Below, piece after piece: positions 7,644 through 16,826 of a stretch of DNA of 64,000 bases. The notes under the pieces are model-generated. The model did not search any database. It was given only the letters and a program-made list of their open reading frames with translations, and was not told the DNA's origin. The translations under genes and the position numbers were made by a program. This stretch comes from Lentisphaerota bacterium (GTDB lineage Bacteria; Verrucomicrobiota; Lentisphaeria; Victivallales; Victivallaceae). Position 1 is the stretch's first letter. Each line of letters opens with the position of its first letter. The stretch lies in contig SUVV01000007.1 of assembly GCA_015061805.1 (NCBI GenBank), positions 1 to 64,000 on the forward strand, read 5' to 3'.

Positions 7644-8390
7644 TTGTATTACGTTGGTATTGCAATCATGGTCGTCGGTTTGCTCGGTTTGATTTTTTGT
7701 GCCAAAAAACAGCGGGTCAATCCGGCAATGCAGTCAATCGCTTATATCTTTGCGATCGTGATGTTCGTCGGTCTGGGAATCTCTCTTTATGAGCAAATGG
7801 GTGGAGATACGGTCGGCGATATCGAAAACGAGCGCCTCTTCCTCTATTCCCGCAGCGCTGTCGCCGGCAAATGTCTGAAAGTCGACAACGCCGGGAAGAA
7901 AGTCCTCTTTATCACCAACCCCGGCTGGAATAAAGATGAAGTCCGCAAAGAACAGGTCGAAAAACAGGTCGAAGCGTTCAAAGCCGCCTACGGTTCCGGA
8001 GATGTGACCATCGACAGCATTCCTGTTCCCCCCGACTTCGATGAAGAAAACGGCGCTTTGGAAGAACTCATGACTGATAAAGAACTCGCCGCTCTGCTCA
8101 AAAATCACAGCGATGTTCAGGTGATCGTTTCCGATATCGGTCTGCCCGAAAAATCCGAACGCCTTTTCAACAAGAAAGATGCTCCGGTGGTCTTCCTGCT
8201 CAGCCAGGGCAACATCAGCGGCAAAGCTTTGGTCCGGCTCTTCAAATCCGGTAAGGTTGCCGGTATGGTCGGTTACAAGAACAAAGCCGATTACGAAGTC
8301 AAAGCTGATGAAGATGATCTCATCAAGAGTTTCGAAGTCCGCTATATCCTGATCGACAAAAACAACTACACCAAACAGCAGTTGGATTGA
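7644..8390 (+). CDS. membrane-anchored protein of unknown function
   Basis: 248 aa. The start is a TTG at 7644; it is preferred because AGGGAGGTAA stands 6 bp upstream and no ATG fits. Residues 2-18 and 30-47 form two transmembrane helices; the remaining ~200 residues are hydrophilic with a predicted alpha/beta pattern (KKVLFITNPGWN, VQVIVSDIGLPE, APVVFLLSQGNISG) reminiscent of a Rossmann-like fold, but no family motif is clear. It has its own promoter and terminator, so it is a single-gene unit. Function unknown. Confidence 0.75.
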   Translation: MYYVGIAIMVVGLLGLIFCAKKQRVNPAMQSIAYIFAIVMFVGLGISLYEQMGGDTVGDIENERLFLYSRSAVAGKCLKVDNAGKKVLFITNPGWNKDEVRKEQVEKQVEAFKAAYGSGDVTIDSIPVPPDFDEENGALEELMTDKELAALLKNHSDVQVIVSDIGLPEKSERLFNKKDAPVVFLLSQGNISGKALVRLFKSGKVAGMVGYKNKADYEVKADEDDLIKSFEVRYILIDKNNYTKQQLD

Positions 8391-8411
8391 TCGGACTGAT
8401 TTCTGAAACAG

Positions 8412-8450
8412 AAAGGGACTGTTGCAAAACAGTCCCTTTTTTTTATTTTT
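8412..8450 (+). terminator. rho-independent terminator
   Basis: A 12-bp perfect stem AAAGGGACTGTT/AACAGTCCCTTT with loop gcaa, followed by a T-rich run. It ends the 7644-8390 unit. Confidence 0.92.
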
Positions 8451-8490
8451 TTAATGCGGTAAAACAGCGCAACTCAAGTGTCAATACGCA

Positions 8491-10284
8491 TCATCTCCAA
8501 AGTATTCCGGAAACATCCGACGGCATCCGCCATTCGCCGGGATTGAGAGAAACTTCATTGGCGTTGACTCCCTCCGGCGAAGCGCTGCGTTTGAACTGCT
8601 GACTGAAAAATCTCCGGCTGAAAATATCGTAACAGCGCCGGATTTCTGCGGCATCGTACTTTCCGGAAAAGGCGATTCCGGCAAGCGCCAGCACCTTTTC
8701 TTTACCGGCGCCGTTGTAACAGAAGTGCCAAATGAAGAAATCGTGTATCTCGTAGGCGCCGAGAATATCCTCGGTCTTGTGACCGGGGGCACCATCTTCA
8801 GCCGGAAGCAGTTCCGGGCTTACCGGAGTATCGATCACATCCTGCAGGACGTCTGCCATTGCCGGTTTTACGCCGGATTCAAACTTTAGCAGCTCCGGAA
8901 TGACCGTCTTCATGATGGTACTGTTGAGCGAATACATCGACATCTGATCGCCGTTATAGGTACACCAGCCCATTGAAATTTCAGAAAGGTCGCCGGTACC
9001 GATGACCAGACCGTTTTCCGCATTGGCGATATCCATCAGAATTTGGGTACGTTCCCGGGCTTGGGTATTTTCATAGACTGCATTGCGGATCTGCGGGTCG
9101 TGTCCGATATCTTTGAAGTGCTGACGGCAGGCTTCGGCGATGGAAATCTCCCGGATTTCAGCACCGATGATCCGGGCAAGTTCAAGGGCATTATTTTTGG
9201 TTCTTCCGGTGGTTCCGAATCCGGGCATGGTCACAGCAACGATATTTTTTTTGTCCCAGCCGAGCAATTCGCAAGTGCGGTTGAGTACAACCAGCGCCAA
9301 AGTTGAATCCAATCCGCCGGAGATACCGAGAACCATTTTTTTGGCATACGCCTTTTTCATCCGGTGCGCCAGAGCGAAACTCTGAATTTCCAGAGTTTCC
9401 CGGCAGAAACCCGCCAACTTTTCCGGAGTTTCCGGCAAATAGGGATAAGGAGAAATCCCAGCATACTGCAAATCAGGAGATTCCGGCAGAGGGGTTCCGT
9501 CGGGGGCGGCATTTCCATCCAGTAACGTTTTGCCGCTCCGGCGGCGGCGGTATTTCAAACTTTCCAGATCGACATCCGCGTAGATGATCGTTGATTCAGT
9601 TGACAACAATGGAGAAGAGGCGGCGATCTTGCCGTCAACCGCAATTACCGCTGCAGATGCGGCGATATTTCCGGCGGTGGATTCCCCGATATTTCCGGTA
9701 TTCACCACGAACACATTACCGGAAGTCCGGGAAGCCGACCGGGCAAACTCTTTCAACTCCTCCAATGTTCCCGGCAGCGCACTTTTGCTGAAAGAGACCA
9801 GATTTATCTCCCCGCCGCAGCGTGATGCCGCTGAACAGGAAACGGCGATGGTATGATCGAATCCGCATTGAATACCGCCTGCCGTTTTGAAATCATCGGC
9901 AAACGCCCGGTCATTACTGAAAAATCTCCGGTCAAATCCAAGATGCGGCGCCCAATTCACTTCACCGTTTCCGGCAATGGCAAACATATCCCACACCTCA
10001 TCCAGCCCCGGTGCGCTGTACGGAGAACCGAAAACAGCCACACAATTTTCCGGCAGAGATCCGGCAATTTCATCGACCGCAACTCTTGCGGCACGCAGTA
10101 ACTCTTCCTGAAAGAACAACTCTCCGCAGCTGCTTCCGGTGACTGCCAACTTCGGCAGAAACATTACCGCCGCCCCGTTTTGTACGGCTTCCTGACAAAG
10201 CCGGATTATTTCCGTGCAATTGTGTCTGACATCTCCCGGCACGATCGCCGGAGTTATCGCCGCAATCCGATAAAAGCCGTGCAT
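8491..10284 (-). CDS. nadE: NAD+ synthase with N-terminal nitrilase-like domain
   Basis: 597 aa. Residues 5-240 align in layout with the glutaminase (nitrilase) half of glutamine-dependent NAD synthetases and residues ~285-585 with the ATP-dependent amidation half. The latter has the ATP-binding SGGLDS at 322-327, GTGDLSEISMGWCTYNGD and a C-terminal KRSASPEG motif. It makes NAD from deamido-NAD in the cytoplasm. Oddly, the nitrilase half looks degenerate: the catalytic Glu of the PEL-TGY motif reads LPKLAVTG (Lys45) and the usual Lys loop is not recognisable, so it may need free ammonia. Start supported by GGAGA before the ATG. Confidence 0.93.
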   Translation of the reverse strand: MHGFYRIAAITPAIVPGDVRHNCTEIIRLCQEAVQNGAAVMFLPKLAVTGSSCGELFFQEELLRAARVAVDEIAGSLPENCVAVFGSPYSAPGLDEVWDMFAIAGNGEVNWAPHLGFDRRFFSNDRAFADDFKTAGGIQCGFDHTIAVSCSAASRCGGEINLVSFSKSALPGTLEELKEFARSASRTSGNVFVVNTGNIGESTAGNIAASAAVIAVDGKIAASSPLLSTESTIIYADVDLESLKYRRRRSGKTLLDGNAAPDGTPLPESPDLQYAGISPYPYLPETPEKLAGFCRETLEIQSFALAHRMKKAYAKKMVLGISGGLDSTLALVVLNRTCELLGWDKKNIVAVTMPGFGTTGRTKNNALELARIIGAEIREISIAEACRQHFKDIGHDPQIRNAVYENTQARERTQILMDIANAENGLVIGTGDLSEISMGWCTYNGDQMSMYSLNSTIMKTVIPELLKFESGVKPAMADVLQDVIDTPVSPELLPAEDGAPGHKTEDILGAYEIHDFFIWHFCYNGAGKEKVLALAGIAFSGKYDAAEIRRCYDIFSRRFFSQQFKRSASPEGVNANEVSLNPGEWRMPSDVSGILWR

Positions 10285-10328
10285 AATATCTCCATATCCT
10301 GTAAATAAAATATCTTTGTTTGGCGGTC

Positions 10329-10357
10329 AATATACCACAAAAGCACACTTTTATCAA
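10329..10357 (-). promoter_or_regulatory. promoter of nadE
   Basis: On the minus strand TTGATA (10357-10352), 17 bp, TATATT (10334-10329). Confidence 0.75.
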
Positions 10358-10398
10358 GAAAATTTCCGTCTCATGGTCAAATATTTTTCATTTTCCCC

Positions 10399-10426
10399 TT
10401 GCATTTTCAAAAAAACGGGGTATATT
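10399..10426 (+). promoter_or_regulatory. promoter of tRNA-Lys
   Basis: TTGCAT (10399-10404), 16 bp, TATATT (10421-10426), 27 bp before the tRNA. TTTTC follows the -35 box. Confidence 0.7.
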
Positions 10427-10453
10427 AAGCAAAGTCGCAAGACAAATATCAGT

Positions 10454-10529
10454 GCGTTCGTAGCTCAGTCGGTAGAGCAAGTGACTCTTAATCACTGGGT
10501 CCACGGTTCGAGCCCGTGCGAACGCACCA
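10454..10529 (+). tRNA. tRNA-Lys (anticodon CTT)
   Basis: 76 nt. The acceptor stem is GCGTTCG/CGAACGC with discriminator A and encoded CCA, the anticodon stem AGTGA/TCACT with loop CTCTTAA, and the T arm CACGG-TTCGAGC-CCGTG. It reads AAG codons. A T8 run follows the CCA directly, then the first B element at 10544. Confidence 0.97.
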
Positions 10530-10543
10530 TTTTTTTTGTTCAC

Positions 10544-10662
10544 GGAGCAATCTTGCTTCGCAGGAGCGCGCCTTGCAGTCGTCGCCGCTCTGGTCACGTA
10601 CTCAAGTACGCTCCCATCGCGGACTCCTCGGCAAAACCCGCCCGGCTGTGCGATATCGCTCC
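10544..10662 (-). repeat. B element copy 2 (long form, 119 bp)
   Basis: It starts 14 bp after the tRNA-Lys CCA, just past an oligo-T run, and runs from GGAGCAATCTTGC to GCGATATCGCTCC. The central hairpin is CGTAC-tcaa-GTACG. Confidence 0.85.
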
Positions 10663-10726
10663 TGATTTACGGCGGCTTGTTTTGCGCCTGTCGCCGGGCT
10701 TGTCAGCCCGGCAGGCGAAGTTTGAT
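10663..10726. repeat. hairpin (H) module between B elements
   Basis: It contains the nested hairpin CGCCTG...GCCGGGCT-tgtc-AGCCCGGC...AGGCG and the reverse of the CAGGCGCAAAACAAGCCGCC string of the 75-bp repeat at 308-575. Confidence 0.75.
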
Positions 10727-11480
10727 GGAGCGCGCCTTGCAGTCGTCGCCGCTCTGGTCACGTACTCAAGTACGCTCCCATCGCGGACTCCTCGGCAAAA
10801 CACGCCCTGCTTTGCAATATTGCTCCTGAATCCAGGGTGACTTGCCGCCTGCGTTGGGCTGATGCCCAACAGGCGTAAGGCAGTTTTTATTGATAGCGCC
10901 GCCTGACGGCGGTTGATTACCGGAGCGCGCCTTGCAGTCGTCGCCGCTCTGGTCACGTACTCAAGTACGCTCCCATCGCGGACTCCTCGGCAAAACCCGC
11001 CCGGCTGTGCGATATCGCTCCGCATAATGTTTCTTGGAGCGGCGCCTGTCGTTGGGCTGATGCCCAACAGGCGTAAGGCAGTTTTTATTGATAGCGCCGC
11101 CTGACGGCGGTTGATTACTGGAGCGCGCCTTGCTGCGTTCGATCCTCCAGTCACATACGCAAGTATGCTCCTGTCGGCTCTCTCTTGCAAAACACGCCCT
11201 GCTTTGCAATATTGCTCCTGAATCCAGGGTGACTTGCCGCCTGTCGTTGGGCGGTTCGCCCAACAGGCGGAAGGCAGTTTTTATTGATAGTGCCGCCTGA
11301 CGGCGGTTGATTACCGGAGCGCGCCTTGCAGTCGTCGCCGCTCTGGTCACGTACTCAAGTACGCTCCCATCGCGGACTCCTCGGCAAAACACGCCCTGCT
11401 TTGCAATATTGCTCCTGAATCCAAGGTGACTTGCCGCCTGTCGTTGGGCGGTTCGCCCAACAGGCGGAAAGTAGTGTTGT
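10727..11480 (-). repeat. tandem array of four B+H composite units, ~196-bp period
   Basis: Short B elements (99-100 bp) start at 10727, 10922, 11120 and 11316. Each is followed by a hairpin module with stem GTTGGGC/GCCCAAC (or extended GTTGGGCG/CGCCCAAC) and, in the first three units, a second hairpin CCGCC-tgac-GGCGG. The third B copy is the most divergent and has the hairpin CATAC-gcaa-GTATG where the others have CGTAC-tcaa-GTACG. The long open frames here are repeat artefacts. Confidence 0.88.
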
Positions 11481-11645
11481 ACGGATGAGTACGGTTGAGT
11501 GGCTGGTTTGCTGAGCCCTCGTTGTCAGCAAAAAAGCAAGCAACTCTACTCCCAAAAATTCCCAAGATCTCTCAATATCTCCCAAAGTTTCCCATGAGCA
11601 TCGTTTGATCGACTTGGGGCAATCGCATTTGCGCCAGCACTCACC
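11479..11645 (+). repeat. X repeat copy 1 (inverted relative to copy at 23475)
   Basis: A stretch of about 165 bp matches, by eye at close to 90%, the reverse complement of 23475-23640. Inside it five phased decamers of the type TCCCAAANNN run from about 11550 to 11599. It lies between the B/H array and the 3' end of clpB; the remaining bases to 11678 show nothing recognisable. Confidence 0.8.
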
Positions 11646-11678
11646 TCTACTCTTAAAGCTGCCCTCCGAAGTGCCAGT

Positions 11679-14273
11679 TCAGCAAGCCGCGTTATCCAGC
11701 ACCTTGAACAGCAGTTCCTCATGTTCCGCATCGATGAGCAATCGGCTGTTTTCGCTCAACTCTCCGGCAATCATCTTGCGTGACAACGGAGTTTCCACCA
11801 TACTGATGATTGCCCGTTTCAGCGGTCTTGCGCCGAAATCGGGGTCATATCCCACCTCAGCGATCAGATCCAGCGCCGCATCCGACATCTCCAGCTTGAT
11901 CTCTTTGTCAGCAAGACGGCCGGCGAGAATATCCATCTGCAGAGCCACGATCCGGCGGATATCTTCGCGCTTCAAACTGTGGAAGATCAAAGTTTCATCG
12001 ATACGGTTGAGGAATTCCGGGCGGAAGTGACGGCGCAGTTCCTGCATCATCATATCCTTGAGTTTGTTTTCATCCTCACCGTTTTCCAGAATCATTGAAC
12101 TTCCGACATTGCTGGTCATGATGATAATGGTATTTTTGAAACTCACCGTCCGTCCCTGCGAATCGGTCACGATACCATCTTCCAATATCTGCAGCAGAAT
12201 GTTGAACACATCCGGATGAGCCTTTTCGATCTCATCGAACAGCACCACCGAATAGGGGCGGCGGCGGACGGCTTCCGACAACTGTCCGCCCTCTTCATAG
12301 CCGACATATCCCGGAGGCGCGCCGATGAGCCGGGAAACACTGAATTTCTCCATATACTCCGACATATCGATCCGCACCATGGCGCGTTCATCATCAAAGA
12401 GTTCCTGAGCGAGCGCCCGGGCGAGTTCGGTTTTTCCCACCCCGGTCGGCCCGAGGAAAATGAAACTTGCAATCGGGCGCTTCGGGTCCTGAAGTCCGGC
12501 CCGGGCGCGCAGTACCGCATCCGAAACAGCGGTCACGGCTTCATCCTGACCGACCAGACGGCGGTGAAGCCTGGAATCCAGATTGAGCAGTTTTTCCTTT
12601 TCACTCTGAACCAGTTTCGTAACCGGGATGTGAGTCCAGCGGCTGATGATAGCGGCGATATCCTCTTCATCGACCTCCTCTTTGAGCAACCGGTCAGCGC
12701 TCTGATTTTTGATATCCTCTTCAGCGGCGGCGATTTTATCCTGCAAATCGGGGATGATGCCGTGGCGCAATTCGGCGGCTTTTTCCAGATTATACTCTCT
12801 TTCGGCGCGTTCCAATTGACCTTTGGCGAGGTCGAGCGCCTCGCGGTAGTTCCGCAGGTCGGTGATCGCTTTTTTCTCATTATCGTAACGGGACTGCAAC
12901 TCTTTCTGACGTTCTTTCAAATTGGCGGCCTCTTCTGAAAGCAGTTCCCGCCGCCGGATACTGGCAGAATCTTTTTCATTGCGCAAACTGGTAAGCTCGA
13001 TCTCAAGCTGCATGAGTTTGCGCTGAAGATCATCCAGTTCGACCGGGCTGCTGTCGATCTCCGTCCGCAGCGCGGCGGCGGCTTCATCGACCAGATCGAT
13101 CGCCTTGTCCGGCAGGAAGCGGTCAGCGACATATTTATCCGAAAGCACAGCCGCCGCGACCAGCGCGCTGTCCCGGAGTTTCACGCCGTGATGAAGTTCA
13201 TAACGTTCCTTGAGTCCGCGCAGAATACTGATGGTGTCCTCCACCGTCGGCGGATTGACCAGTACCGACTGAAAGCGGCGTTCCAAAGCGGCATCTTTTT
13301 CGATATATTTGCGGTATTCGTCGAGGGTAGTTGCGCCGATGCAGTGAAGTTCTCCGCGGGCGAGCATGGGCTTGAGCAGATTTCCGGCATCCATGGAACC
13401 TTCCGAAGCACCGGCGCCGACGACGGTGTGCAGTTCATCGATAAAGAGAATGATTTTCCCTTCAGCGGCAGTCACCTCTTTCAAGACCGCTTTGAGCCGT
13501 TCTTCAAATTCGCCGCGGTACTTGGCTCCGGCGATAAGCGCCCCCATATCCAGCGAAACCACCCGGCGGTTTTTGAGGTTTTCCGGAACATCTCCGCGCA
13601 CCACGCGGCGGGCGAGTCCTTCAACGATGGCGGTTTTACCGACACCGGGTTCACCGATCAGCACCGGATTATTTTTGGTACGCCGGGAAAGGATCTGGAT
13701 CATCCGGCGGATCTCATCATCTCTGCCGATGACCGGATCGAGTTTATCCTGCATCGCCATTTGAGTCAGGTCGCGGGAATATTTTTCCAAGGCTTCAAAG
13801 GTGGATTCCGGGTCAGCGCTGGTGACCCGTTGATTGCCCCGGATGCTCTGAAGCGCCTGAAGGACTTTGTCGGAGGTCACTCCGGATTTTTCCAGAAGCT
13901 CCTTTGCCTGATTGCGGGAATTGAACATTGCCAGAAGCAGATGCTCCACGCTGATATATTCATCTTTCATATTTTCGGCGTGTTTGGCGGCATCATTCAG
14001 AAGTTCGCTGAATTCGCGGGAGTTGTAGAGGTCGCCGCCGGAATTGCCGGAAACCCGGGGCAGTTCCGTCAACGCTTTCTGCAGGGCATTGGCGAAGAGT
14101 TCGCGACTGACTCCGCATTTTTCAAAGATGGACGGAATCAGTCCGTTATCATCTGCAAGCAGAGCCGCCAGTACGTGCAGTACGCGCAGTTCATTATTTT
14201 TGAGTTCGAGCGCGATCTGCCGGGAATTGAGCAGTGCTTCGCGGCTTTTGTTGGTAAGTTTGTCAAGATTCAT
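11679..14273 (-). CDS. clpB: ATP-dependent chaperone ClpB
   Basis: 864 aa, normal for ClpB. Residues 1-150 form the double Clp N domain. The first AAA+ module has Walker A GEPGVGKT at 207-214 and [13 protein letters not shown] coiled-coil M domain follows around 405-530 (charged [16 protein letters not shown] region), then the second AAA+ module with GPTGVGKT and the [14 protein letters not shown] pore loop. It disaggregates proteins with DnaK in the cytoplasm. ATG behind GGAGGTG. The promoter is sigma70-like (14315-14343), not a classical heat-shock type, and no CIRCE box is visible. The 3' end abuts the repeat field. Confidence 0.97.
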   Translation of the reverse strand: MNLDKLTNKSREALLNSRQIALELKNNELRVLHVLAALLADDNGLIPSIFEKCGVSRELFANALQKALTELPRVSGNSGGDLYNSREFSELLNDAAKHAENMKDEYISVEHLLLAMFNSRNQAKELLEKSGVTSDKVLQALQSIRGNQRVTSADPESTFEALEKYSRDLTQMAMQDKLDPVIGRDDEIRRMIQILSRRTKNNPVLIGEPGVGKTAIVEGLARRVVRGDVPENLKNRRVVSLDMGALIAGAKYRGEFEERLKAVLKEVTAAEGKIILFIDELHTVVGAGASEGSMDAGNLLKPMLARGELHCIGATTLDEYRKYIEKDAALERRFQSVLVNPPTVEDTISILRGLKERYELHHGVKLRDSALVAAAVLSDKYVADRFLPDKAIDLVDEAAAALRTEIDSSPVELDDLQRKLMQLEIELTSLRNEKDSASIRRRELLSEEAANLKERQKELQSRYDNEKKAITDLRNYREALDLAKGQLERAEREYNLEKAAELRHGIIPDLQDKIAAAEEDIKNQSADRLLKEEVDEEDIAAIISRWTHIPVTKLVQSEKEKLLNLDSRLHRRLVGQDEAVTAVSDAVLRARAGLQDPKRPIASFIFLGPTGVGKTELARALAQELFDDERAMVRIDMSEYMEKFSVSRLIGAPPGYVGYEEGGQLSEAVRRRPYSVVLFDEIEKAHPDVFNILLQILEDGIVTDSQGRTVSFKNTIIIMTSNVGSSMILENGEDENKLKDMMMQELRRHFRPEFLNRIDETLIFHSLKREDIRRIVALQMDILAGRLADKEIKLEMSDAALDLIAEVGYDPDFGARPLKRAIISMVETPLSRKMIAGELSENSRLLIDAEHEELLFKVLDNAAC

Positions 14274-14314
14274 GATTCACCTCCGTATTTTTGAGTTTTC
14301 TTCACCTTTGCTAC

Positions 14315-14343
14315 AGCATAAACTGTGCCAAAGGATTTTTCAA
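14315..14343 (-). promoter_or_regulatory. clpB promoter
   Basis: On the minus strand TTGAAA (14343-14338), 17 bp, TATGCT (14320-14315). Its -35 box lies in the left arm of the inverted repeat 14336-14360. Confidence 0.75.
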
Positions 14344-14360
14344 GTGAAGCGCTTGAAAAA
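14336..14360. promoter_or_regulatory. 9-7-9 inverted repeat holding both divergent -35 boxes
   Basis: TTTTTCAAG-N7-CTTGAAAAA is a perfect 9-bp inverted repeat. Each arm contains a TTGAAA -35 element, one for clpB and one for the methyltransferase gene. It may be a shared operator, or only the result of two identical -35 regions back to back. Confidence 0.6.
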
Positions 14361-14381
14361 GTGTGCCACTTAATGTATATT
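14353..14381 (+). promoter_or_regulatory. promoter of the RNA methyltransferase operon
   Basis: TTGAAA (14353-14358), 17 bp, TATATT (14376-14381). The leader to the ATG at 14443 is about 55 nt. Confidence 0.75.
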
Positions 14382-14442
14382 TATGACACGCCGGGTGTGT
14401 AAAAAGTATACACCTCACGAATATTAAAAAGAGAGATTTTCC

Positions 14443-15261
14443 ATGCAATTCTTAGAGATAACCAGCGCACAAAATCCGTCACTCAAACATCTGGTCAAAT
14501 TGCGCGACCGCCGCCCCAGAGAAAAAGAACAACTCACGTTGCTCGAAGGATACCGGGAACTTACCCGCGCCATCGAATACGGCATGGAGTTGACCGAAGT
14601 ATACTTCTCTCCGGAACACTTCCTCGGCAGCAATGAGTTCCCGCTTCTGGAGTCCATCGCCGCCCGCGGCATCAAGGTCGTCCGGCTCGCTCCGCATCTG
14701 CTGGAAAAAGTCACCTACCGGGAACGCCCCGAAGGACTTCTCGCCGTGGCAAAAATGCGTAAACATGAACTCACCGACCTTCCCGAATACGAGAATATGC
14801 TCTATCTGGTCGCAGAAACCATTGAAAAACCGGGCAATCTCGGTTCCATGCTCCGCAGCGCCGATGCTTCCGGCACCGATGCGCTGATCGTCTGCGAACG
14901 GATGACCGATCTCTACAATCCCAATGTCATCCGCGCCAGCACCGGAGCGATCTTCTCGGTGCCGACAGCGGTCTGCGACAACCAATCCGCGATGGATTAT
15001 TTGCGTTCGCGCGGAGTGAAAATACTTGCCGCGACCCCGCATACGGATTTCAAATACACCGATGTTGACCTCACCCAGCCGGTGGCGGTGGTGGTGGGAG
15101 CTGAACAGACCGGACTGACCGATTTCTGGATGGATCAGGCCGACCTCAAGGTGAATATCCCGATGCTGGGCGAAATCGATTCTCTCAACGTTGCCAGTGC
15201 CGCGACCATTCTGCTCTATGAAGCCGCCCGCCAGCGCAACTTCAAAAAGCGGTTCAAATAA
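14443..15261 (+). CDS. SpoU/TrmH-family RNA 2'-O-ribose methyltransferase
   Basis: 272 aa. An N-terminal substrate-binding domain (residues 1-100, LLEGYRELTRAIEYG) precedes the SPOUT fold. All three SpoU motifs are present: EKPGNLGSMLRSADASG, AVVVGAEQTGLTDFW, and PMLGEIDSLNVASAATILLYE with the trefoil-knot SAM site. Members methylate 23S rRNA or tRNA ribose; RlmB-like rRNA modification is likely but the exact nucleotide cannot be read. The next gene starts 1 bp after its stop, so the two are an operon. Confidence 0.92.
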   Translation: MQFLEITSAQNPSLKHLVKLRDRRPREKEQLTLLEGYRELTRAIEYGMELTEVYFSPEHFLGSNEFPLLESIAARGIKVVRLAPHLLEKVTYRERPEGLLAVAKMRKHELTDLPEYENMLYLVAETIEKPGNLGSMLRSADASGTDALIVCERMTDLYNPNVIRASTGAIFSVPTAVCDNQSAMDYLRSRGVKILAATPHTDFKYTDVDLTQPVAVVVGAEQTGLTDFWMDQADLKVNIPMLGEIDSLNVASAATILLYEAARQRNFKKRFK

Positions 15262-15262
15262 G

Positions 15263-16243
15263 ATGAAAAAAATCCATTTGCTCGCCGTTGGCGGTACGAT
15301 TGCCAGCCTCAGTCCCGATCCGCTCTCCTGCACCAACTACCGGACTGTCCTCGACGGCGAAGCGGTGCTGGCAGTGCTGGGCAGAGATAAACTTGCCGGA
15401 ATCGCGGAAGTTACTGCCGAAGATATTCTCCGGATGGACAGCGCCTCGCTCACTCCGGCGCATTGGCTCACTCTTGCCAAACGGGTAAGCGAAGTTCTGG
15501 AAGAGTGCGACGGCGTGGTCATCACTCACGGCACCGACACCATGGAGGAGACGGCATATTTCCTCAATTTGTGTGTCAACAGCAGTAAACCGGTAATTCT
15601 GACCGGTTCCATGCGCCCGGCATCGGCGGTAAGTTCGGATGCGGCGCTGAATATTTACAATGCGATTTCCGGAGCCGCTTCCGGGAAACTGGATAACTGC
15701 GGAGTCCTGATCTCAATGAATGGGCTCTTCATCGCCGCCAGAGATGCCCGGAAAATCCACCCGACCCGCCCGGATGCCTTCACCCCGGTCGAAATGGGTT
15801 CGATCGCCCAGATCACCGACGGAACAATCGAACTTTACTACCGCCCGGTGCGGAAACATACTGCTGAAAGCGCTTTTGACTGCCGCATGATCGAAACGCT
15901 CCCGGAAGTTCGTATCCTTTATGCCTATGCCGGTGCCCCGGCAGACTGGTTCGATCACTGCGTCGAAAAAAAATGTGCCGGTATCGTTATCGCCGGGGTC
16001 GGCAACGGCAATTTGAGTTCCTCGTGGAAAGATCAGGTAAAAAAATACGCTCCGCAGCTTGCAATCGTCCGCTGTACCCGCGCCAATGGCAGTGTCAACC
16101 GCAACGGTTCGCAGGATGACGATGCGCTGGGAACGGTTTGCGGCGGCAATCTTTCTGCCCAGAAAGCCCGGATATTGCTGATGTTCGCTCTGGCGAAAGG
16201 ACTTTCTTCCGCAGAAATCCAGCAGGTATTTGAACAATATTGA
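15263..16243 (+). CDS. L-asparaginase
   Basis: 326 aa, standard length. The ATG at 15263 directly follows the stop of the methyltransferase gene, pointing to coupled translation. The catalytic motifs are GGTIASLS with the nucleophile Thr near residue 12 and THGTDTMEET with the second Thr and its Asp; RDARKIHPTRPDAF also fits the family. It hydrolyses asparagine to aspartate and ammonia. No signal peptide is present, which suggests a cytoplasmic (type I-like) enzyme. Free ammonia could matter for the NAD synthetase whose glutaminase half looks degraded, but this link is only a guess. Confidence 0.93.
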   Translation: MKKIHLLAVGGTIASLSPDPLSCTNYRTVLDGEAVLAVLGRDKLAGIAEVTAEDILRMDSASLTPAHWLTLAKRVSEVLEECDGVVITHGTDTMEETAYFLNLCVNSSKPVILTGSMRPASAVSSDAALNIYNAISGAASGKLDNCGVLISMNGLFIAARDARKIHPTRPDAFTPVEMGSIAQITDGTIELYYRPVRKHTAESAFDCRMIETLPEVRILYAYAGAPADWFDHCVEKKCAGIVIAGVGNGNLSSSWKDQVKKYAPQLAIVRCTRANGSVNRNGSQDDDALGTVCGGNLSAQKARILLMFALAKGLSSAEIQQVFEQY

Positions 16244-16253
16244 AAAAATCCGC

Positions 16254-16282
16254 TTGCCTCAGGCCGCAGAATACTGTATATT
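16254..16282 (+). promoter_or_regulatory. promoter of the cyclophilin gene
   Basis: TTGCCT (16254-16259), 17 bp, TATATT (16277-16282), about 30 bp before the ATG. Confidence 0.75.
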
Positions 16283-16311
16283 AAACAAAAACAAATTTGG
16301 AGAAAAATATC

Positions 16312-16803
16312 ATGATCACTATCAAAACCAGCAAAGGCGACATCAAACTCGAACTGTTTGAGGCCGAAGCCCCCATCACCGTCAAAAACTTCCTCTCCTA
16401 CGTCCGGAGCGGATTTTATAAAAACACCATTTTCCACCGGGTCATCCCCGGCTTCATGATCCAGGGCGGCGGCATGGATGAAAAATTCCTCCAGAAACCG
16501 ACCGACAAACCGATCAAAAATGAAGCCGCCAACCAGATTTCCAACAAACGCGGTACGATCGCCATGGCGCGTACCCAGGTGGTGGATTCTGCGACCAGCC
16601 AGTTCTTCATCAACGTTGCCGACAACGACTTCCTCGATTTCAAGGCTCCGACCTCGATGCACTACGGCTACTGCGTTTTCGGCAAGGTCGTTGAAGGCAT
16701 GGAGGTTGCCGATGCCATCGTTTCGGTGGAAACCACCTCCCACGGTATGCACCGGGACGTTCCCTGTGAAAACATCGTCATCCTCGACGTTGTCGAAGAT
16801 TGA
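16312..16803 (+). CDS. peptidyl-prolyl cis-trans isomerase, cyclophilin type
   Basis: 163 aa, a single cyclophilin domain with no signal peptide, so cytoplasmic. The start at 16312 is preferred over a TTG at 16297, because TTTGGAGAA then serves as the ribosome site. Motifs: [14 protein letters not shown] with the catalytic Arg, [15 protein letters not shown], and [17 protein letters not shown]. It accelerates proline isomerisation during protein folding. It lies 23 bp before the aminopeptidase gene on the same strand. Confidence 0.95.
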   Translation: MITIKTSKGDIKLELFEAEAPITVKNFLSYVRSGFYKNTIFHRVIPGFMIQGGGMDEKFLQKPTDKPIKNEAANQISNKRGTIAMARTQVVDSATSQFFINVADNDFLDFKAPTSMHYGYCVFGKVVEGMEVADAIVSVETTSHGMHRDVPCENIVILDVVED

Positions 16804-16826
16804 ATGATAAATATGGAGAAGTGAAA

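Noticed and set aside
10536-11585. Frames of 60-198 codons after tRNA-Lys
   Set aside because: Repeat-derived; the same peptide pieces recur in every repeat array.
14400-14440. CIRCE or sigma32 heat-shock element at clpB
   Set aside because: Neither TTAGCACTC-N9-GAGTGCTAA nor a CCCCAT-type -10 is present.
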